Shown here: positions 1 to 8,092 of the stretch, piece after piece
Layout of the letters: each line of letters starts with the position of its first letter
Position numbering within the stretch: position 1 is the first letter of the stretch
IMG/VR virus record: IMGVR_UViG_3300022198_005653
Location: 1-24,477 of that record
Length of the DNA stretch: 24,477 bases
DNA from: a virus
Strand: one strand, 5' to 3'
Notes under the pieces: model-generated
Databases searched by the model: none
The model's input: only the letters and a program-made list of their open reading frames with translations
What the model was told of the DNA's origin: nothing
Position numbers and translations under genes: made by a program

Positions 1-40
1 GAAGAGCTTTCAACATTTCTTCTGTAAACTTAAATTTCAT
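1..40 (-). CDS. 5' end of a gene leaving the window (partial)
   Basis: An ATG at 40-38 opens a frame reading MKFKFTEEMLKAL that runs off the left edge. A strong ribosome binding site (AGGAG) lies about 7 bases upstream, which is why I accept it as a real start. Only 13 residues are visible, so no function can be given. It follows the SprT-like gene by about 30 bases and is probably co-transcribed with it. Confidence 0.6.
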   Translation of the reverse strand, partial: MKFKFTEEMLKAL

Positions 41-71
41 TAATATTCTCCTAGAGTCTCAAAAGAGCAGC

Positions 72-623
72 TTACAAAGAAGCCGCTCTTAATATCTTTC
101 GTTGAAGTGGAGACTCAATACTTTCTATATAATTTTGATACTCTTTTGAGAGAGTTTTTTGATCTGGAAGCTGAGGGTTTAAAATAGAGCTACGTAGATG
201 AGCGTAGATACTTTTCCAAACAGTTCCATGTGGTTCTCCTGGAGATAGCTTTTTAAGATAGTATCTCCAGTATTGAGCTGCATGTGCTACTTCATGTAAG
301 CAATGCATAGCAATTCTGTCTTCTGTATTGCGAGTATAAAAACCTCCGATTACAGGAGAAGAATCAAAACTTTTATATTCATAAACTCTAATTATTTCAC
401 CATTGGTAGGATTAGCTGCTACAGCCATACTAATGCTTACGCCCGCTCCGCCTTGTTTAGGATACCAACCCCCTCTTGAGCAACGCCTGCGCTTAGACCA
501 ATCTAATTTACTAAAAGCTAGTTCAAAGTCGTGAAGGTCCGTCAATTCGCAGGCTGCTCTGCAAGAAGCATTGATATAATGCCGTGCTACGTCTTCAAGT
601 TCCAGTTGTCTCTTAAAGTGCAT
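72..623 (-). CDS. SprT-like zinc metalloprotease domain protein
   Basis: The frame encodes about 183 residues. It contains HEVAHAAQ, a HExxH zinc-metalloprotease motif, followed about 25 residues later by GEPHGTVWK, whose His is the likely third zinc ligand. This HExxH...H spacing is typical of the SprT/Spartan-like family, which includes proteases acting on DNA-bound proteins. The catalytic Glu is present. I place the start at the ATG at 623 because GAGGG sits 5 bases upstream and overlaps the stop of the upstream gene; an in-frame GTG at 659 would overlap that gene by 29 bases. The substrate in this phage is unknown. The family call rests on the motif only. Confidence 0.7.
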   Translation of the reverse strand: MHFKRQLELEDVARHYINASCRAACELTDLHDFELAFSKLDWSKRRRCSRGGWYPKQGGAGVSISMAVAANPTNGEIIRVYEYKSFDSSPVIGGFYTRNTEDRIAMHCLHEVAHAAQYWRYYLKKLSPGEPHGTVWKSIYAHLRSSILNPQLPDQKTLSKEYQNYIESIESPLQRKILRAASL

Positions 624-630
624 AGCACCC

Positions 631-834
631 TCATTCAGCTTTAGAGATTTTAAGTTCACCGTCAGGAAGTTCTTCTAGATTGATGAATCCTTGATCTTTA
701 AGATAAAAAAGCGATTTATCTATTCCATCACTTAATCCAGACTTCCAGCCTAGTTTATAAGAAAACCAAGCTGAAAGTCCAATAAAGGCAGCAAAAATAA
801 AGTCTTTTACTTCTAGAAATAGATAAAATTCCAT
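631..834 (-). CDS. Small protein with one N-terminal membrane segment
   Basis: A 67-residue protein beginning MEFYLFLEVKDFIFAAF. A hydrophobic stretch at about residues 2-26 (FIFAAFIGLSAWFSYKLGW) looks like a single transmembrane helix, followed by a short charged tail. I choose the ATG at 834 because it overlaps the upstream stop as TAATG and has AAGG upstream; an alternative start 5 codons earlier (849) is less likely. Function is not recognisable. It is translationally coupled to the basic protein upstream and the SprT-like protein downstream. Confidence 0.6.
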   Translation of the reverse strand: MEFYLFLEVKDFIFAAFIGLSAWFSYKLGWKSGLSDGIDKSLFYLKDQGFINLEELPDGELKISKAE

Positions 835-1058
835 TATGCCTTTTTCCATACCTGAGAAGCAGGCACCCGAATAAAACGCTTATTAGTCTCGTTCTTATTA
901 GGATTTTCAATAGTCAACACAACGTTCTTGCCTACACGAAAAGCCTTAAGCTGGTTCATAAGGCGGATGCCAGGATCTTTAATAGCAGTCTTCATTGAAG
1001 AACGACGAAGTCCTTGTGAAACCTTACCAGAACTCTTACCGCCTTTTTTCTTACCCAT
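834..1058 (-). CDS. Small, strongly basic protein of unknown function
   Basis: A 74-residue protein with a Lys/Gly/Ser-rich start (MGKKKGGKSSGKV) and many Arg and Lys residues throughout, suggesting nucleic-acid binding (inference from charge only). TAGGAG stands about 8 bases before the ATG. It is the first gene after a good sigma70-like promoter (1090-1118) and so probably heads the small operon that continues through the membrane protein and the SprT-like gene. I do not recognise the family. Confidence 0.65.
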   Translation of the reverse strand: MGKKKGGKSSGKVSQGLRRSSMKTAIKDPGIRLMNQLKAFRVGKNVVLTIENPNKNETNKRFIRVPASQVWKKA

Positions 1059-1089
1059 TTTTATCTCCTATAATTTAGATTATATTTAA

Positions 1090-1118
1090 TAATAACTCAA
1101 AAATAAGCAGGATGTCAA
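1090..1118 (-). promoter_or_regulatory. Sigma70-like promoter
   Basis: On the minus strand TTGACA (1118-1113) is followed, after exactly 17 bases, by TTATTA (1095-1090). It lies about 30 bases upstream of the ATG at 1058. The -35 is a perfect host consensus match, which suggests recognition by host RNA polymerase, as for an early or middle phage promoter. Confidence 0.6.
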
Positions 1119-1126
1119 TTTGTTTT

Positions 1127-1387
1127 TTACTTTTTCTCTTGCGAATACGCAGTCAGTCTTAATTCTTCTATCGTAGTTTCGGCTAAAGCAAGTCTTTGTT
1201 GAAGTTCTAGGGTAAGAGTTTCTAAATCTTTTGTTCTCTCTTCAAGCTCTTCGATACGACCCTTATTAGGAAGGGTTACGTTAGGCTGCCTATAAGCCAT
1301 TTTAACTATGTCTACAGGGTATGTAGGCTGCACCCCTATATTGTAGAAGTTATACGTAGGAAAAGGATATTTATTTACTGTGTTCAT
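1127..1387 (-). CDS. Small coiled-coil protein of unknown function
   Basis: An 86-residue protein. The first half is rich in Pro and Tyr (KYPFPTYNFYNIGV). The second half, about residues 44-80, has a heptad-like pattern (RIEELEERTKDLETL and onward) that predicts a coiled coil. A GGAG site precedes the ATG. The start overlaps the stop of the upstream cytidylyltransferase gene by 4 bases (ATGA), so the two are translationally coupled. No family is recognised. The coiled coil could mediate oligomerisation. Confidence 0.6.
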   Translation of the reverse strand: MNTVNKYPFPTYNFYNIGVQPTYPVDIVKMAYRQPNVTLPNKGRIEELEERTKDLETLTLELQQRLALAETTIEELRLTAYSQEKK

Positions 1388-1827
1388 TCTAACTCCTCTA
1401 AGTTATGGCGTTTAGCTTTTTCACTTAGAAAAACTCTAGATCTTAAATCACTAGATGAAAACCTATGGTCACGCTTATTAAAATAAAGTTGAATACCACG
1501 TTTTTTACAAATATCTTTACCTGTAAAATCTTTATTTCTGTATTCTTCGCCCATGATTTTTACGTTTATATCAAACATCTCAAGAATATCTTTTAGATCT
1601 TCCTCTGTTTGATAACAAACAATTTCATCTACGTATTTAACACCAGAAAGTTGCACATATCGTTCAACCAAACTTTGAATTGGCTTATTCTTCTCAAGCC
1701 TATCTATTGAAGGATCTACCTGTAACCCACAAATTAAGTAGTCACATTGTGTTTTTGCTTCTCTTAACATAGCTACATGACCTGCATGTAGCAAATCGAA
1801 AGTTGAAGCTGTAAAGCCTATTTTCAT
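1384..1827 (-). CDS. Cytidylyltransferase-like nucleotidyl transferase (TagD-like)
   Basis: A 147-residue protein of the HxGH nucleotidyltransferase superfamily. It starts MKIGFTASTFDLLHAGH, with HAGH as the nucleotide-binding HxGH motif, and carries RFSSSDLRSR near residues 122-131, equivalent to the second signature (ISSTxIR) of glycerol-3-phosphate cytidylyltransferases. Length matches the TagD family (about 130-150 residues). Members join a CTP or ATP nucleotide to a phosphorylated alcohol or sugar; the substrate here cannot be read from sequence. Possible partners nearby are the sugar-type enzymes at 3577-4347 and 17573-18286. AAAGG lies before the ATG. Confidence 0.8.
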   Translation of the reverse strand: MKIGFTASTFDLLHAGHVAMLREAKTQCDYLICGLQVDPSIDRLEKNKPIQSLVERYVQLSGVKYVDEIVCYQTEEDLKDILEMFDINVKIMGEEYRNKDFTGKDICKKRGIQLYFNKRDHRFSSSDLRSRVFLSEKAKRHNLEELE

Positions 1828-1846
1828 GTTAGTACCTTTATAATTA

Positions 1847-1880
1847 TAAAACTCCCCTTAATAGTAACATTAAGGGGAGT
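1847..1880 (-). terminator. Rho-independent terminator of pstS
   Basis: A perfect 12-bp stem (1851-1862 with 1869-1880) closes a 6-base loop and is followed on the minus strand by TTTTAT. It lies 26 bases after the pstS stop and isolates pstS from the downstream cytidylyltransferase operon. Confidence 0.85.
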
Positions 1881-1906
1881 AAGAGTCAAATATTTTTTAT
1901 AAGGGA

Positions 1907-2866
1907 TTAAAGACCAGATAGTATTTTCTGAGTTTCGGCTAATTCAGGATCTGGTACTAATCCGTATTCTGCAAGTGGGCCGTTCGGACCAGCCATATCG
2001 TCACTCAAGAAGAATTGAATGTACTCTCTTAGCCCAGGAATTGTATCTAGGTGAGCGTTCTTAACATAGAAGTAAAGAGGACGACTGATTGGGTATTCGC
2101 CAGTTGCTATCGCATCCACTGTAGGAAACACGCCATTCACAGTAGTGACTTCTAGCTTACTCGTGTTGTTTTGATAGAAGCTTAGTCCGAATACACCTAG
2201 AGCGGTTTGATTTGCATCTAGTCGAGCAAGTGTTTCAGTGTAATCGCCATCAATGTCAACACTACGACCGTCGGTACGAACCTTTACACATTCCGCAATT
2301 TCTTCTTTACTGAGCTTGTCAACACCCTTGACAGCTTTACATCCAGCTTCCATAACCTTTACATCAAACACTTCACGAGTTCCGTGTTTAGTTCCTGGAA
2401 TATATGCTAGGATTTCAATTGCTGGAAGAGCAGGATCTACGTCGCTCCATAGCGTTGCAGTGCTATCAACGTGTAGAGCAGTATAGAGTTGAGCTGGTGT
2501 AAGATCTTTAATGTTTAGTGAGTTGATATTTGAAGCAAATACGATACCATCATATCCGATACGAACCTCTGTTACCTCACCAATTGCAGCTTCACAAGCT
2601 GCCCATTCTTCTTCCTTCATCTTCGAAGAAGAGTTTGCAATGTCTACGGTGTTAGGACCAACTCCTTCACAGAGTCTCTTACGTCCAGCTCCTGAACCGC
2701 CACCTTCTACGACAGGTGTCGCAAAGTCAAAATTTTCGCCAAATGCTTCTGCAACGATAGTAGCATAAGGAAGTACAGTAGATGAACCTGTTACTTGAAC
2801 ATTTTCTCTTGCAAAAGCAATAGAAGTAGTAAATATCAGTGCTGCACTGATTAATAATGTTTTCAT
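1907..2866 (-). CDS. pstS: Periplasmic phosphate-binding protein PstS
   Basis: A 319-residue protein with a clear signal peptide (MKTLLISAALIFTTSIAFA). After it comes the phosphate-binding opening VTGSSTVLPYATIVAEAF, then VEGGGSGAGRKRLCEGV and DIANSSSKMKEEEW, all typical of PstS. PstS captures phosphate in the periplasm for the PstCAB transporter; no transporter genes are present here, so the product presumably works with the host's. Marine cyanophages and other marine phages are known to carry pstS to boost phosphate uptake in infected cells. GGAG lies 7 bases before the ATG. The gene is a single transcription unit with its own Pho-box promoter and terminator. Confidence 0.93.
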   Translation of the reverse strand: MKTLLISAALIFTTSIAFARENVQVTGSSTVLPYATIVAEAFGENFDFATPVVEGGGSGAGRKRLCEGVGPNTVDIANSSSKMKEEEWAACEAAIGEVTEVRIGYDGIVFASNINSLNIKDLTPAQLYTALHVDSTATLWSDVDPALPAIEILAYIPGTKHGTREVFDVKVMEAGCKAVKGVDKLSKEEIAECVKVRTDGRSVDIDGDYTETLARLDANQTALGVFGLSFYQNNTSKLEVTTVNGVFPTVDAIATGEYPISRPLYFYVKNAHLDTIPGLREYIQFFLSDDMAGPNGPLAEYGLVPDPELAETQKILSGL

Positions 2867-2885
2867 TTCATTTCTCCAAAAAGTT

Positions 2886-2911
2886 AAGACCGGAACTTTT
2901 GTCCCAGTCTT
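2886..2911 (-). promoter_or_regulatory. Stem-loop at the very 5' end of the pstS mRNA
   Basis: On the minus strand an 11-bp stem (2911-2901 with 2896-2886, including two G-U pairs) closes an AAAA tetraloop. It starts just after the proposed -10 element, so it would form at or within a few bases of the transcript's 5' end. It is followed by AACTTTTTGG, which could make it a weak attenuator. A 5' protective hairpin is the simpler reading. Confidence 0.5.
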
Positions 2912-2956
2912 ATAATATCAAATTATTGTAACAGTTTTGTAACAATTATATTACAT
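2912..2956 (-). promoter_or_regulatory. Pho-box promoter of pstS
   Basis: On the minus strand three 7-base units repeat at 11-base spacing: ATGTAAT (2956-2950), TTGTTAC (2945-2939) and CTGTTAC (2934-2928), separated by ATAA and AAAA. This matches the architecture of the PhoB box (CTGTCAT-like heptamers separated by 4 AT-rich bases). A -10 element TATTAT (2917-2912) follows after 10 bases, the spacing known for PhoB-activated promoters, where the box replaces the -35. Regulation by the host PhoR/PhoB system is inferred from this. Confidence 0.8.
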
Positions 2957-2959
2957 TGT

Positions 2960-3577
2960 TTACTCTACTTTAAAATTTTTCTGGTCTGTAATGTCTAGAA
3001 ACTGTTTTCTAAACCACCAAGTAGTATTTGGATACACTAAAACAGCAGTGCCACAAGTATCAACTACAGCTTTAGCTACCTCTTCAAAGTCATAGTCGTC
3101 CCCTGAGATAATACCTCCAAGTTTAATTTTGGGGTACCAAGCCTCAATATCATCTACTACATCAGCATATGCGTGAGAAGCGTCAATCATAAGAAAATCA
3201 ATAGATCTATCCTCATATTGAGCAGCCGCCTCTAGAGAAGTAGCTTTCACAGGGTTAACATAATCTCTGACTTGTGCCTTTTCTAAATTATTTTGAAACA
3301 CTCCATAGAAATCTCCCCCATGATCACGTATTACTTGATAATGCGGTTCATCACTAAAATCAGATAATTCAAAAATATCAACTGCGTGAAAATCAATACG
3401 TTTACCTGAATCTTTAATAAATTTACCCATAGAGGCAGTAGACTGTCCTAAAAAGCTACCTACTTCTACAAATAGATCCCCATCTTTAGAATTAGATACT
3501 ATATCACGATAAAAATTAATGTATCGAGAATAACCATAAATAGAATGACCATTAATTGAAACTACAAATCCTGACAT
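2960..3577 (-). CDS. Class I SAM-dependent methyltransferase
   Basis: About 205 residues. The SAM-binding motif I is seen as LFVEVGSFLGQSTASMG near residues 36-52. An acidic residue follows in FHAVDIFEL, and IDFLMIDASHAYADVVDDIE with GGIISGDDYDFEE marks the later strands; the pattern resembles the Methyltransf_24 type. The acceptor is unknown. Because it follows a sugar-dehydrogenase-like gene, a carbohydrate or nucleotide-sugar substrate is possible (inference). I choose the ATG at 3577, which overlaps the upstream stop as TGATG. Confidence 0.75.
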   Translation of the reverse strand: MSGFVVSINGHSIYGYSRYINFYRDIVSNSKDGDLFVEVGSFLGQSTASMGKFIKDSGKRIDFHAVDIFELSDFSDEPHYQVIRDHGGDFYGVFQNNLEKAQVRDYVNPVKATSLEAAAQYEDRSIDFLMIDASHAYADVVDDIEAWYPKIKLGGIISGDDYDFEEVAKAVVDTCGTAVLVYPNTTWWFRKQFLDITDQKNFKVE

Positions 3578-4347
3578 CACTGATTCCTTATTTTATTATT
3601 GTATGTAACCGAAGCTTCAATTATACTTAGGTCCCAATCATAGATATTAGCTGTATATAAAATAGCTGCCGTATCTTTTGGAAAACAAGCCCCACCAAAA
3701 CCTCTAGTTCCATCGGGCCCAGGAACTATAGTGTGACTGTCACCGATTCTAGGATCTTCTATAAATTTTTCTCTTACATTTTTATAAGGAATACCCATAG
3801 CCTTACAAATATCATACATTTGATTGGCATATGCCACTTTAACAGAAAGGAAAGAATTCCTAAAGTATTTAACAAGAATAAGTTCTTCAACACTAGAGGC
3901 TAGTCTAGGAGTAGCATTTGGTAAAGCTTCTTTGAAGATGTTTATCCAAAAGTCTCTATAATCTCCAGCAATATAGAAATATTGCTGCTCTGCAAAATCT
4001 TTATTTGCATTAGCCGCAGTTAAAAATTCTGGAGAGTATGCTATAGGTAAAGTAGGATATTTAAGCTTTAAGTCTCTATATCCTTCTATACTCATTGTAG
4101 ACTTTATTAAAATAGGAATAAAATCATAGCACTCTGATAATACTTCATCAATAAAAGAAGTATCACAAGAGCCATCAGGCTTTTCAGGAGTAGGCAGACA
4201 AAGTATAACTCCATCTGCCTCTGGGAAATCAGAGACTTTATTATCATTAAGTTTTGGGTCGGAAATACTTAATAAATTAGTCTGACCCAGTACAGAAGCT
4301 ACTGCACCTCCAACATAGCCATGACCAGCTATTACTATATGTGCCAT
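3577..4347 (-). CDS. Short UDP-glucose/GDP-mannose dehydrogenase-like protein
   Basis: A 256-residue NAD-dependent dehydrogenase-like protein. The N-terminus [20 protein letters not shown] is a Rossmann GxGxxG-type NAD site. The catalytic loop GFGGACFPKDT carries the nucleophilic Cys of UDP-glucose 6-dehydrogenases, and YSPEFLTAANANKD matches the family's SPEFLREG-type motif. Family members are usually 390-450 residues; this one stops after the central helical domain and lacks the C-terminal nucleotide-sugar-binding domain. It may be a reduced enzyme with a different substrate. The start overlaps the dnaK stop (TAATG). Confidence 0.8.
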   Translation of the reverse strand: MAHIVIAGHGYVGGAVASVLGQTNLLSISDPKLNDNKVSDFPEADGVILCLPTPEKPDGSCDTSFIDEVLSECYDFIPILIKSTMSIEGYRDLKLKYPTLPIAYSPEFLTAANANKDFAEQQYFYIAGDYRDFWINIFKEALPNATPRLASSVEELILVKYFRNSFLSVKVAYANQMYDICKAMGIPYKNVREKFIEDPRIGDSHTIVPGPDGTRGFGGACFPKDTAAILYTANIYDWDLSIIEASVTYNNKIRNQ

Positions 4348-6143
4348 TACTCACCTGAACTTTCTGATTCTGCATACATTTTAGAGCCAATTTCCATTAG
4401 TGCTTGCTGTAGCTCTTCGATTAAGTTTTCAATCTCAGAAGTAGAAGCTTCTTGAAGTTTTTCAATCTTTTGTTCTAGTTCAGTTTTTTGAGCCTCATCA
4501 ATATGCTCTGAAAAGTCTTTAATGGTTTTTTGCGCTGATGAGATAACAGATTCACGCTTATTTAAAAGATCAATTTCTTGTCTTTTTGCTTGATCTGCAG
4601 CAGCATTTAGCTCTGCTTCTCGAATCATTGCTTCTATTTCAGAATCAGATAATCCACCGTTACCTTTGATAGAAATGCGTTGTGCTTTACCTGTTCCTTT
4701 ATCCATCGCAGAAACAGATACAATACCGTTAGCATCTATATCAAAAGCTACCTCAATTTGAGGAACACCTCTAGGAGCGGGAGGTATTCCTTGCAGCTCA
4801 AATTGTCCTAAAAGTTTATTATCTGCTGCCATTTCTCGTTCACCTTGATAAACTTTAATAGTTACCGCAGTTTGATTATCTGACGCAGTAGAATACACTT
4901 CTGATTTGCGAGTAGGAATTGTAGTATTACGATCTATTAGTCTAGTAAACACTCCACCTAAAGTTTCGATACCTAAGGAAAGAGGAGTAACATCTAATAG
5001 AATTACGTCTTTTACATCGCCACCTAAAACACCTGCTTGAATAGCAGCACCTGCAGCTACTACTTCATCAGGATTTACCCCTTTATTAGGAGCTTTATTG
5101 AAGAATTTTTCTACAGCTGCTTGTACGGCAGGCATACGGGTCATGCCCCCTACAAGAACTACTTCATCAACTGTAGTTAATCCAGAGTCTTTTAGTGCTT
5201 TTTTACAGCTTTCAAGAGAGCGCGCAATTAAGTCGTCCACTAAGGACTCAAACTTAGCACGAGTGATAGTAGTAACTAAATGTATAGGACCCGAAGAGCC
5301 CGCACTTATAAAAGGTAAGTTTATTTCTGTTTGAGAGCGAGAGCTTAATTCTATTTTAGCTTTCTCAGCTGCTTCTTTTAATCTTTGTAGGGCCATAGAA
5401 TCTGTTAAAAGATCTACGCCTTGTTCTTTTTTAAACTGCTCTGCAATATACTTGAGAAGTCTGTTATCAAAGTCTTCTCCACCTAGAAAAGTATCTCCAT
5501 TAGTAGATAATACCTCTATAATTCCGTCACCTACTTCTAAGATTGATACGTCAAAAGTACCTCCTCCTAAATCATATACTACAATTGTGCTATTTTCTTG
5601 TTTATCAAGACCATATGCTAATGCAGCTGCAGTAGGTTCATTAATTATTCTAAGAACTTCAAGACCTGCAATCTTGCCAGCATCTTTAGTAGCTTGACGT
5701 TGGGCATCATTAAAATAAGCAGGAACAGTAATTACCGCTTTGTCTACTGTCTCACCTAAGTAAGCCTCAACATCACGTTTAATTTTTTGTAGAATTTTAG
5801 AGGAAATTTCGGAAGGGCTATACTCTTTATCTTCTATTTTTACCCATGCATCTCCTTTGTGGGATATAATATCATAAGGGACAGAAGCTTTTACAGTTTT
5901 AGCAACTTCTGAATCAGCTCTAACACCCATTAATCTTTTAACAGAGAATATTGTATTTTTAGGAGTAGTAACTGCTTGTCTTTTAGATGAAGCACCTACA
6001 TTAGTCTCTCCATCTTTAATAGTAATAAAAGAAGGAGTGGTTCTTGCTCCTTCAGAGTTCTCAATAATTTTATAAGAGGAGCCTTCGAAAATAGCTACGC
6101 AAGAATTAGTAGTACCTAAATCAATACCTATAGTCTTACTCAT
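4347..6143 (-). CDS. dnaK: Hsp70 chaperone DnaK
   Basis: A 598-residue Hsp70. The ATPase domain opens with [20 protein letters not shown] and contains [29 protein letters not shown] and [14 protein letters not shown]. The substrate-binding domain shows [16 protein letters not shown]. The helical lid is present but the tail ends in YAESESSGE, without the acidic EFEEV-like end of bacterial DnaK (about 640 residues). It folds proteins in an ATP cycle with DnaJ and GrpE, neither of which is seen here, so host partners are presumed. GGGAG precedes the ATG, and the gene is coupled by overlaps to genes on both sides. With GroES and Hsp20 it forms an unusually full phage chaperone set. Confidence 0.97.
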   Translation of the reverse strand: MSKTIGIDLGTTNSCVAIFEGSSYKIIENSEGARTTPSFITIKDGETNVGASSKRQAVTTPKNTIFSVKRLMGVRADSEVAKTVKASVPYDIISHKGDAWVKIEDKEYSPSEISSKILQKIKRDVEAYLGETVDKAVITVPAYFNDAQRQATKDAGKIAGLEVLRIINEPTAAALAYGLDKQENSTIVVYDLGGGTFDVSILEVGDGIIEVLSTNGDTFLGGEDFDNRLLKYIAEQFKKEQGVDLLTDSMALQRLKEAAEKAKIELSSRSQTEINLPFISAGSSGPIHLVTTITRAKFESLVDDLIARSLESCKKALKDSGLTTVDEVVLVGGMTRMPAVQAAVEKFFNKAPNKGVNPDEVVAAGAAIQAGVLGGDVKDVILLDVTPLSLGIETLGGVFTRLIDRNTTIPTRKSEVYSTASDNQTAVTIKVYQGEREMAADNKLLGQFELQGIPPAPRGVPQIEVAFDIDANGIVSVSAMDKGTGKAQRISIKGNGGLSDSEIEAMIREAELNAAADQAKRQEIDLLNKRESVISSAQKTIKDFSEHIDEAQKTELEQKIEKLQEASTSEIENLIEELQQALMEIGSKMYAESESSGE

Positions 6144-6544
6144 AGATCTCCCTCTTTTCTATTCTCACTATAATGCGCATCAAAAGAACCTCCAGGGTAT
6201 CGAGATTCTAGTTTGCGAACATTTTCATCAATTACTTCATTAGGGTCAAAGCCCAATGCCCTGCAAGAGTTAATCCAGTACCACATGATATCACCAAGTT
6301 CTCGTTTAATATGAAACTTTGTTGCATCATCCATAGGTTTACCTTGGAATACACATTTTTTAACGATTTCACTAAATTCCCCTCCTTCACTAGCAATTCC
6401 GATTGATCCTGTTAACAATAAAGAAATATTTACATCTTTATCTAATTCATCTAGTCTATTTTTAAGACCTAAAAGATTGTTACTTGCATCACTAGTAACT
6501 GCGGAAACAAATTCTTTATACTTATTCAAATCAATATTATTCAT
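6140..6544 (-). CDS. MazG-like nucleotide pyrophosphohydrolase
   Basis: A 134-residue, all-alpha protein. The metal-binding pattern ExxE...ExxD is visible as [11 protein letters not shown] and, about 25 residues later, [11 protein letters not shown]. The tail has [12 protein letters not shown] and a SENRKEGD-type end typical of phage MazG-like proteins. MazG family enzymes hydrolyse nucleoside triphosphates; in phages they have been proposed to act on noncanonical nucleotides or on alarmone-linked signalling. The substrate is not determined by sequence. It overlaps dnaK by 4 bases (ATGA) and follows the terminator of the porin gene. Confidence 0.8.
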   Translation of the reverse strand: MNNIDLNKYKEFVSAVTSDASNNLLGLKNRLDELDKDVNISLLLTGSIGIASEGGEFSEIVKKCVFQGKPMDDATKFHIKRELGDIMWYWINSCRALGFDPNEVIDENVRKLESRYPGGSFDAHYSENRKEGDL

Positions 6545-6558
6545 AACTTTTCCTTAAG

Positions 6559-6587
6559 AAAAAAGTGCCAGAGTTTTCTCTGGCACT
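6559..6587 (-). terminator. Rho-independent terminator after the beta-barrel gene
   Basis: A perfect 10-bp stem (6564-6573 with 6578-6587) with a 4-base loop is followed on the minus strand by TTTTTTC. It separates the porin-like gene from the mazG-like/dnaK operon. Confidence 0.85.
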
Positions 6588-6597
6588 CTATAACATA

Positions 6598-7365
6598 TTA
6601 GAATGCGAAAGCTAGTCCAATTGTTGGAGTAAATTCTTCTGCATCAATATTGTAAACTACTGCAGAGGTTAAATTAACGCCTCCTAAAGCACGTACATAT
6701 TCAGCACCTAAATTCTGAAAAGCGTCAGTATCATTACCGTTTACATATGCAGTAAAGGAATCAACAGTAGCGATAACTTCATAGCCAATATCAGAAGAAG
6801 CATTATCATAAGTTACGACAGTACCTAATCCTAGAGCCCCTAGATTAACTCCTGAAACAGCAGCTCCTACAACAAAGTCTTCATTATCCATATTGTAGTC
6901 ACCAGAAACAGTTGTACTAACGTAGCCCATATCTAATGTATAAGCACCTTGAACATTGCTTACATCAGTAATATCTGCTGTCCAGTCTGTAAAGCCTACA
7001 GCAAAAGATGCACCTGCTAGAGCAATTTTAAGAGATTCAGTCATTGCAGGAGCTGCAATAGTCTGTTCTCCTTCAGCTTCAACAAATACACTATTGTCAT
7101 TACCAAAAGATAGCTCAACACCGCCTAGAGCAGTGCCGACAGTCCAAGTATCTAGATTTAGATCACCTCCAGGGGTAGCAGTAAACCCAAGAGTAACTGC
7201 ACTAGTCTCAGTAGCAACTACATCTAGTTCTAAACCGAAGGTCCCAGCCCAATTACTTGAAGCTGTTTCAGCAAAGTCAAGAGTTACTTCACCACTAACA
7301 TCAGCAGCTGAAGCTGATGATGCGATAGCAATAATAGCTACCGTACTTAATAGAAATTTTTTCAT
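6598..7365 (-). CDS. Outer-membrane beta-barrel (porin-like) protein
   Basis: A 255-residue protein with a signal peptide (MKKFLLSTVAIIAIASSASA, cleaved before ADVSG). The mature part is rich in Ala, Gly, Thr and Val with alternating polar and apolar strands, and it ends in GLAFAF, whose terminal Phe is the hallmark used by the BAM complex for barrel insertion. It resembles the short porin-like proteins of alphaproteobacteria; I cannot name a closer family. AAAGGATG lies before the ATG and it follows the peroxiredoxin gene by 17 bases, so they are likely co-transcribed. Possible roles are nutrient uptake or receptor replacement during infection (inference). Confidence 0.8.
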   Translation of the reverse strand: MKKFLLSTVAIIAIASSASAADVSGEVTLDFAETASSNWAGTFGLELDVVATETSAVTLGFTATPGGDLNLDTWTVGTALGGVELSFGNDNSVFVEAEGEQTIAAPAMTESLKIALAGASFAVGFTDWTADITDVSNVQGAYTLDMGYVSTTVSGDYNMDNEDFVVGAAVSGVNLGALGLGTVVTYDNASSDIGYEVIATVDSFTAYVNGNDTDAFQNLGAEYVRALGGVNLTSAVVYNIDAEEFTPTIGLAFAF

Positions 7366-7382
7366 ATATTTTCATCCTTTTA

Positions 7383-7928
7383 TTAGTTGGCTGTTAGATC
7401 ACACATTTCTAAGTAAGCCAACACGTTTTCTGGAGATGTTATCCCATAAGGATCATCATCTGCATTATCACGGCGTCCCGGTTCTTCAAACCACTGTTCT
7501 ATTACGCCGTTATTTACAACCATAGCATAACGCCAAGAACGCATACCAAAGCCTAAATTAAATTTCTCAACTAACATACCTATTTGACGGGTAAACTCGC
7601 CGTTCCCGTCTGGAATCATTTTAATGTTAGTGAGATTTTGATCTTTCGACCATTTATTCATGGTAAAAGAATCATTAACAGAGATACAATATACCTCGTC
7701 TATTTTTAAAGATCGTATCTTATCATATAGTTTTTCAAAACCTGGTACTTGATAAGTAGAACAAGTAGGGGTAAAAGCACCTGGCAAAGAAAAAACTACA
7801 ACTCGTTTATTACCAAAATAATCTGTAGAAGTAATAGGTTTCCATTTATAAGGATTAGGGCCTTCTATGCTTTCGTCCCTAACACGAGTCTGAAAGACTA
7901 CGTTAGGAACTTGAATACCAGTTTTCAT
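7383..7928 (-). CDS. Peroxiredoxin (Prx5 type)
   Basis: A 181-residue thioredoxin-fold peroxidase. The active-site segment LPGAFTPTCSTYQVPGF contains the peroxidatic Cys in the PxxxTxxC arrangement of the Prx5 subfamily. Further family features are VYCISVNDSFTMNKW and the Arg in GMRSWRYAMVV. The enzyme reduces hydrogen peroxide or organic peroxides using thiols. In a phage it would plausibly protect infected cells from oxidative stress (inference). Its start overlaps the stop of the small upstream gene (ATGA), and the porin-like gene follows closely. Length is normal for the family (about 160-185). Confidence 0.9.
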   Translation of the reverse strand: MKTGIQVPNVVFQTRVRDESIEGPNPYKWKPITSTDYFGNKRVVVFSLPGAFTPTCSTYQVPGFEKLYDKIRSLKIDEVYCISVNDSFTMNKWSKDQNLTNIKMIPDGNGEFTRQIGMLVEKFNLGFGMRSWRYAMVVNNGVIEQWFEEPGRRDNADDDPYGITSPENVLAYLEMCDLTAN

Positions 7929-8092
7929 TTTTCTTTACCAGCCATAACTTGTTGAAGCCATCTTAGTTCTTGAATAAGCCTATTATACCACATTTTATCA
8001 AAGGCATCTTTTGCTTTATTCTTATCGTCAATTAATTGTTCAATTCTTACTGAAATATAGTTATCTATATCCATAGGGTCGCCACGTCTCAT
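7925..8092 (-). CDS. Small helical protein of unknown function (55 residues)
   Basis: A 55-codon frame, MRRGDPMDIDNYISVRIEQL and onward, ending in VMAGKEK. It is joined at both ends by 4-base ATGA overlaps, to the upstream gene at 8089 and to the peroxiredoxin start at 7928, which is the main reason to accept it. It is rich in charged residues and probably forms one or two amphipathic helices. No family is recognised. Confidence 0.6.
   Translation of the reverse strand: MRRGDPMDIDNYISVRIEQLIDDKNKAKDAFDKMWYNRLIQELRWLQQVMAGKEK

Noticed and set aside
6956-7525. Plus-strand open frame of 189 codons opposite the porin and peroxiredoxin genes
   Set aside because: It is antisense to two well-supported genes, low in complexity (Ala/Ser/Val-rich) and crosses their boundary without a ribosome binding site.
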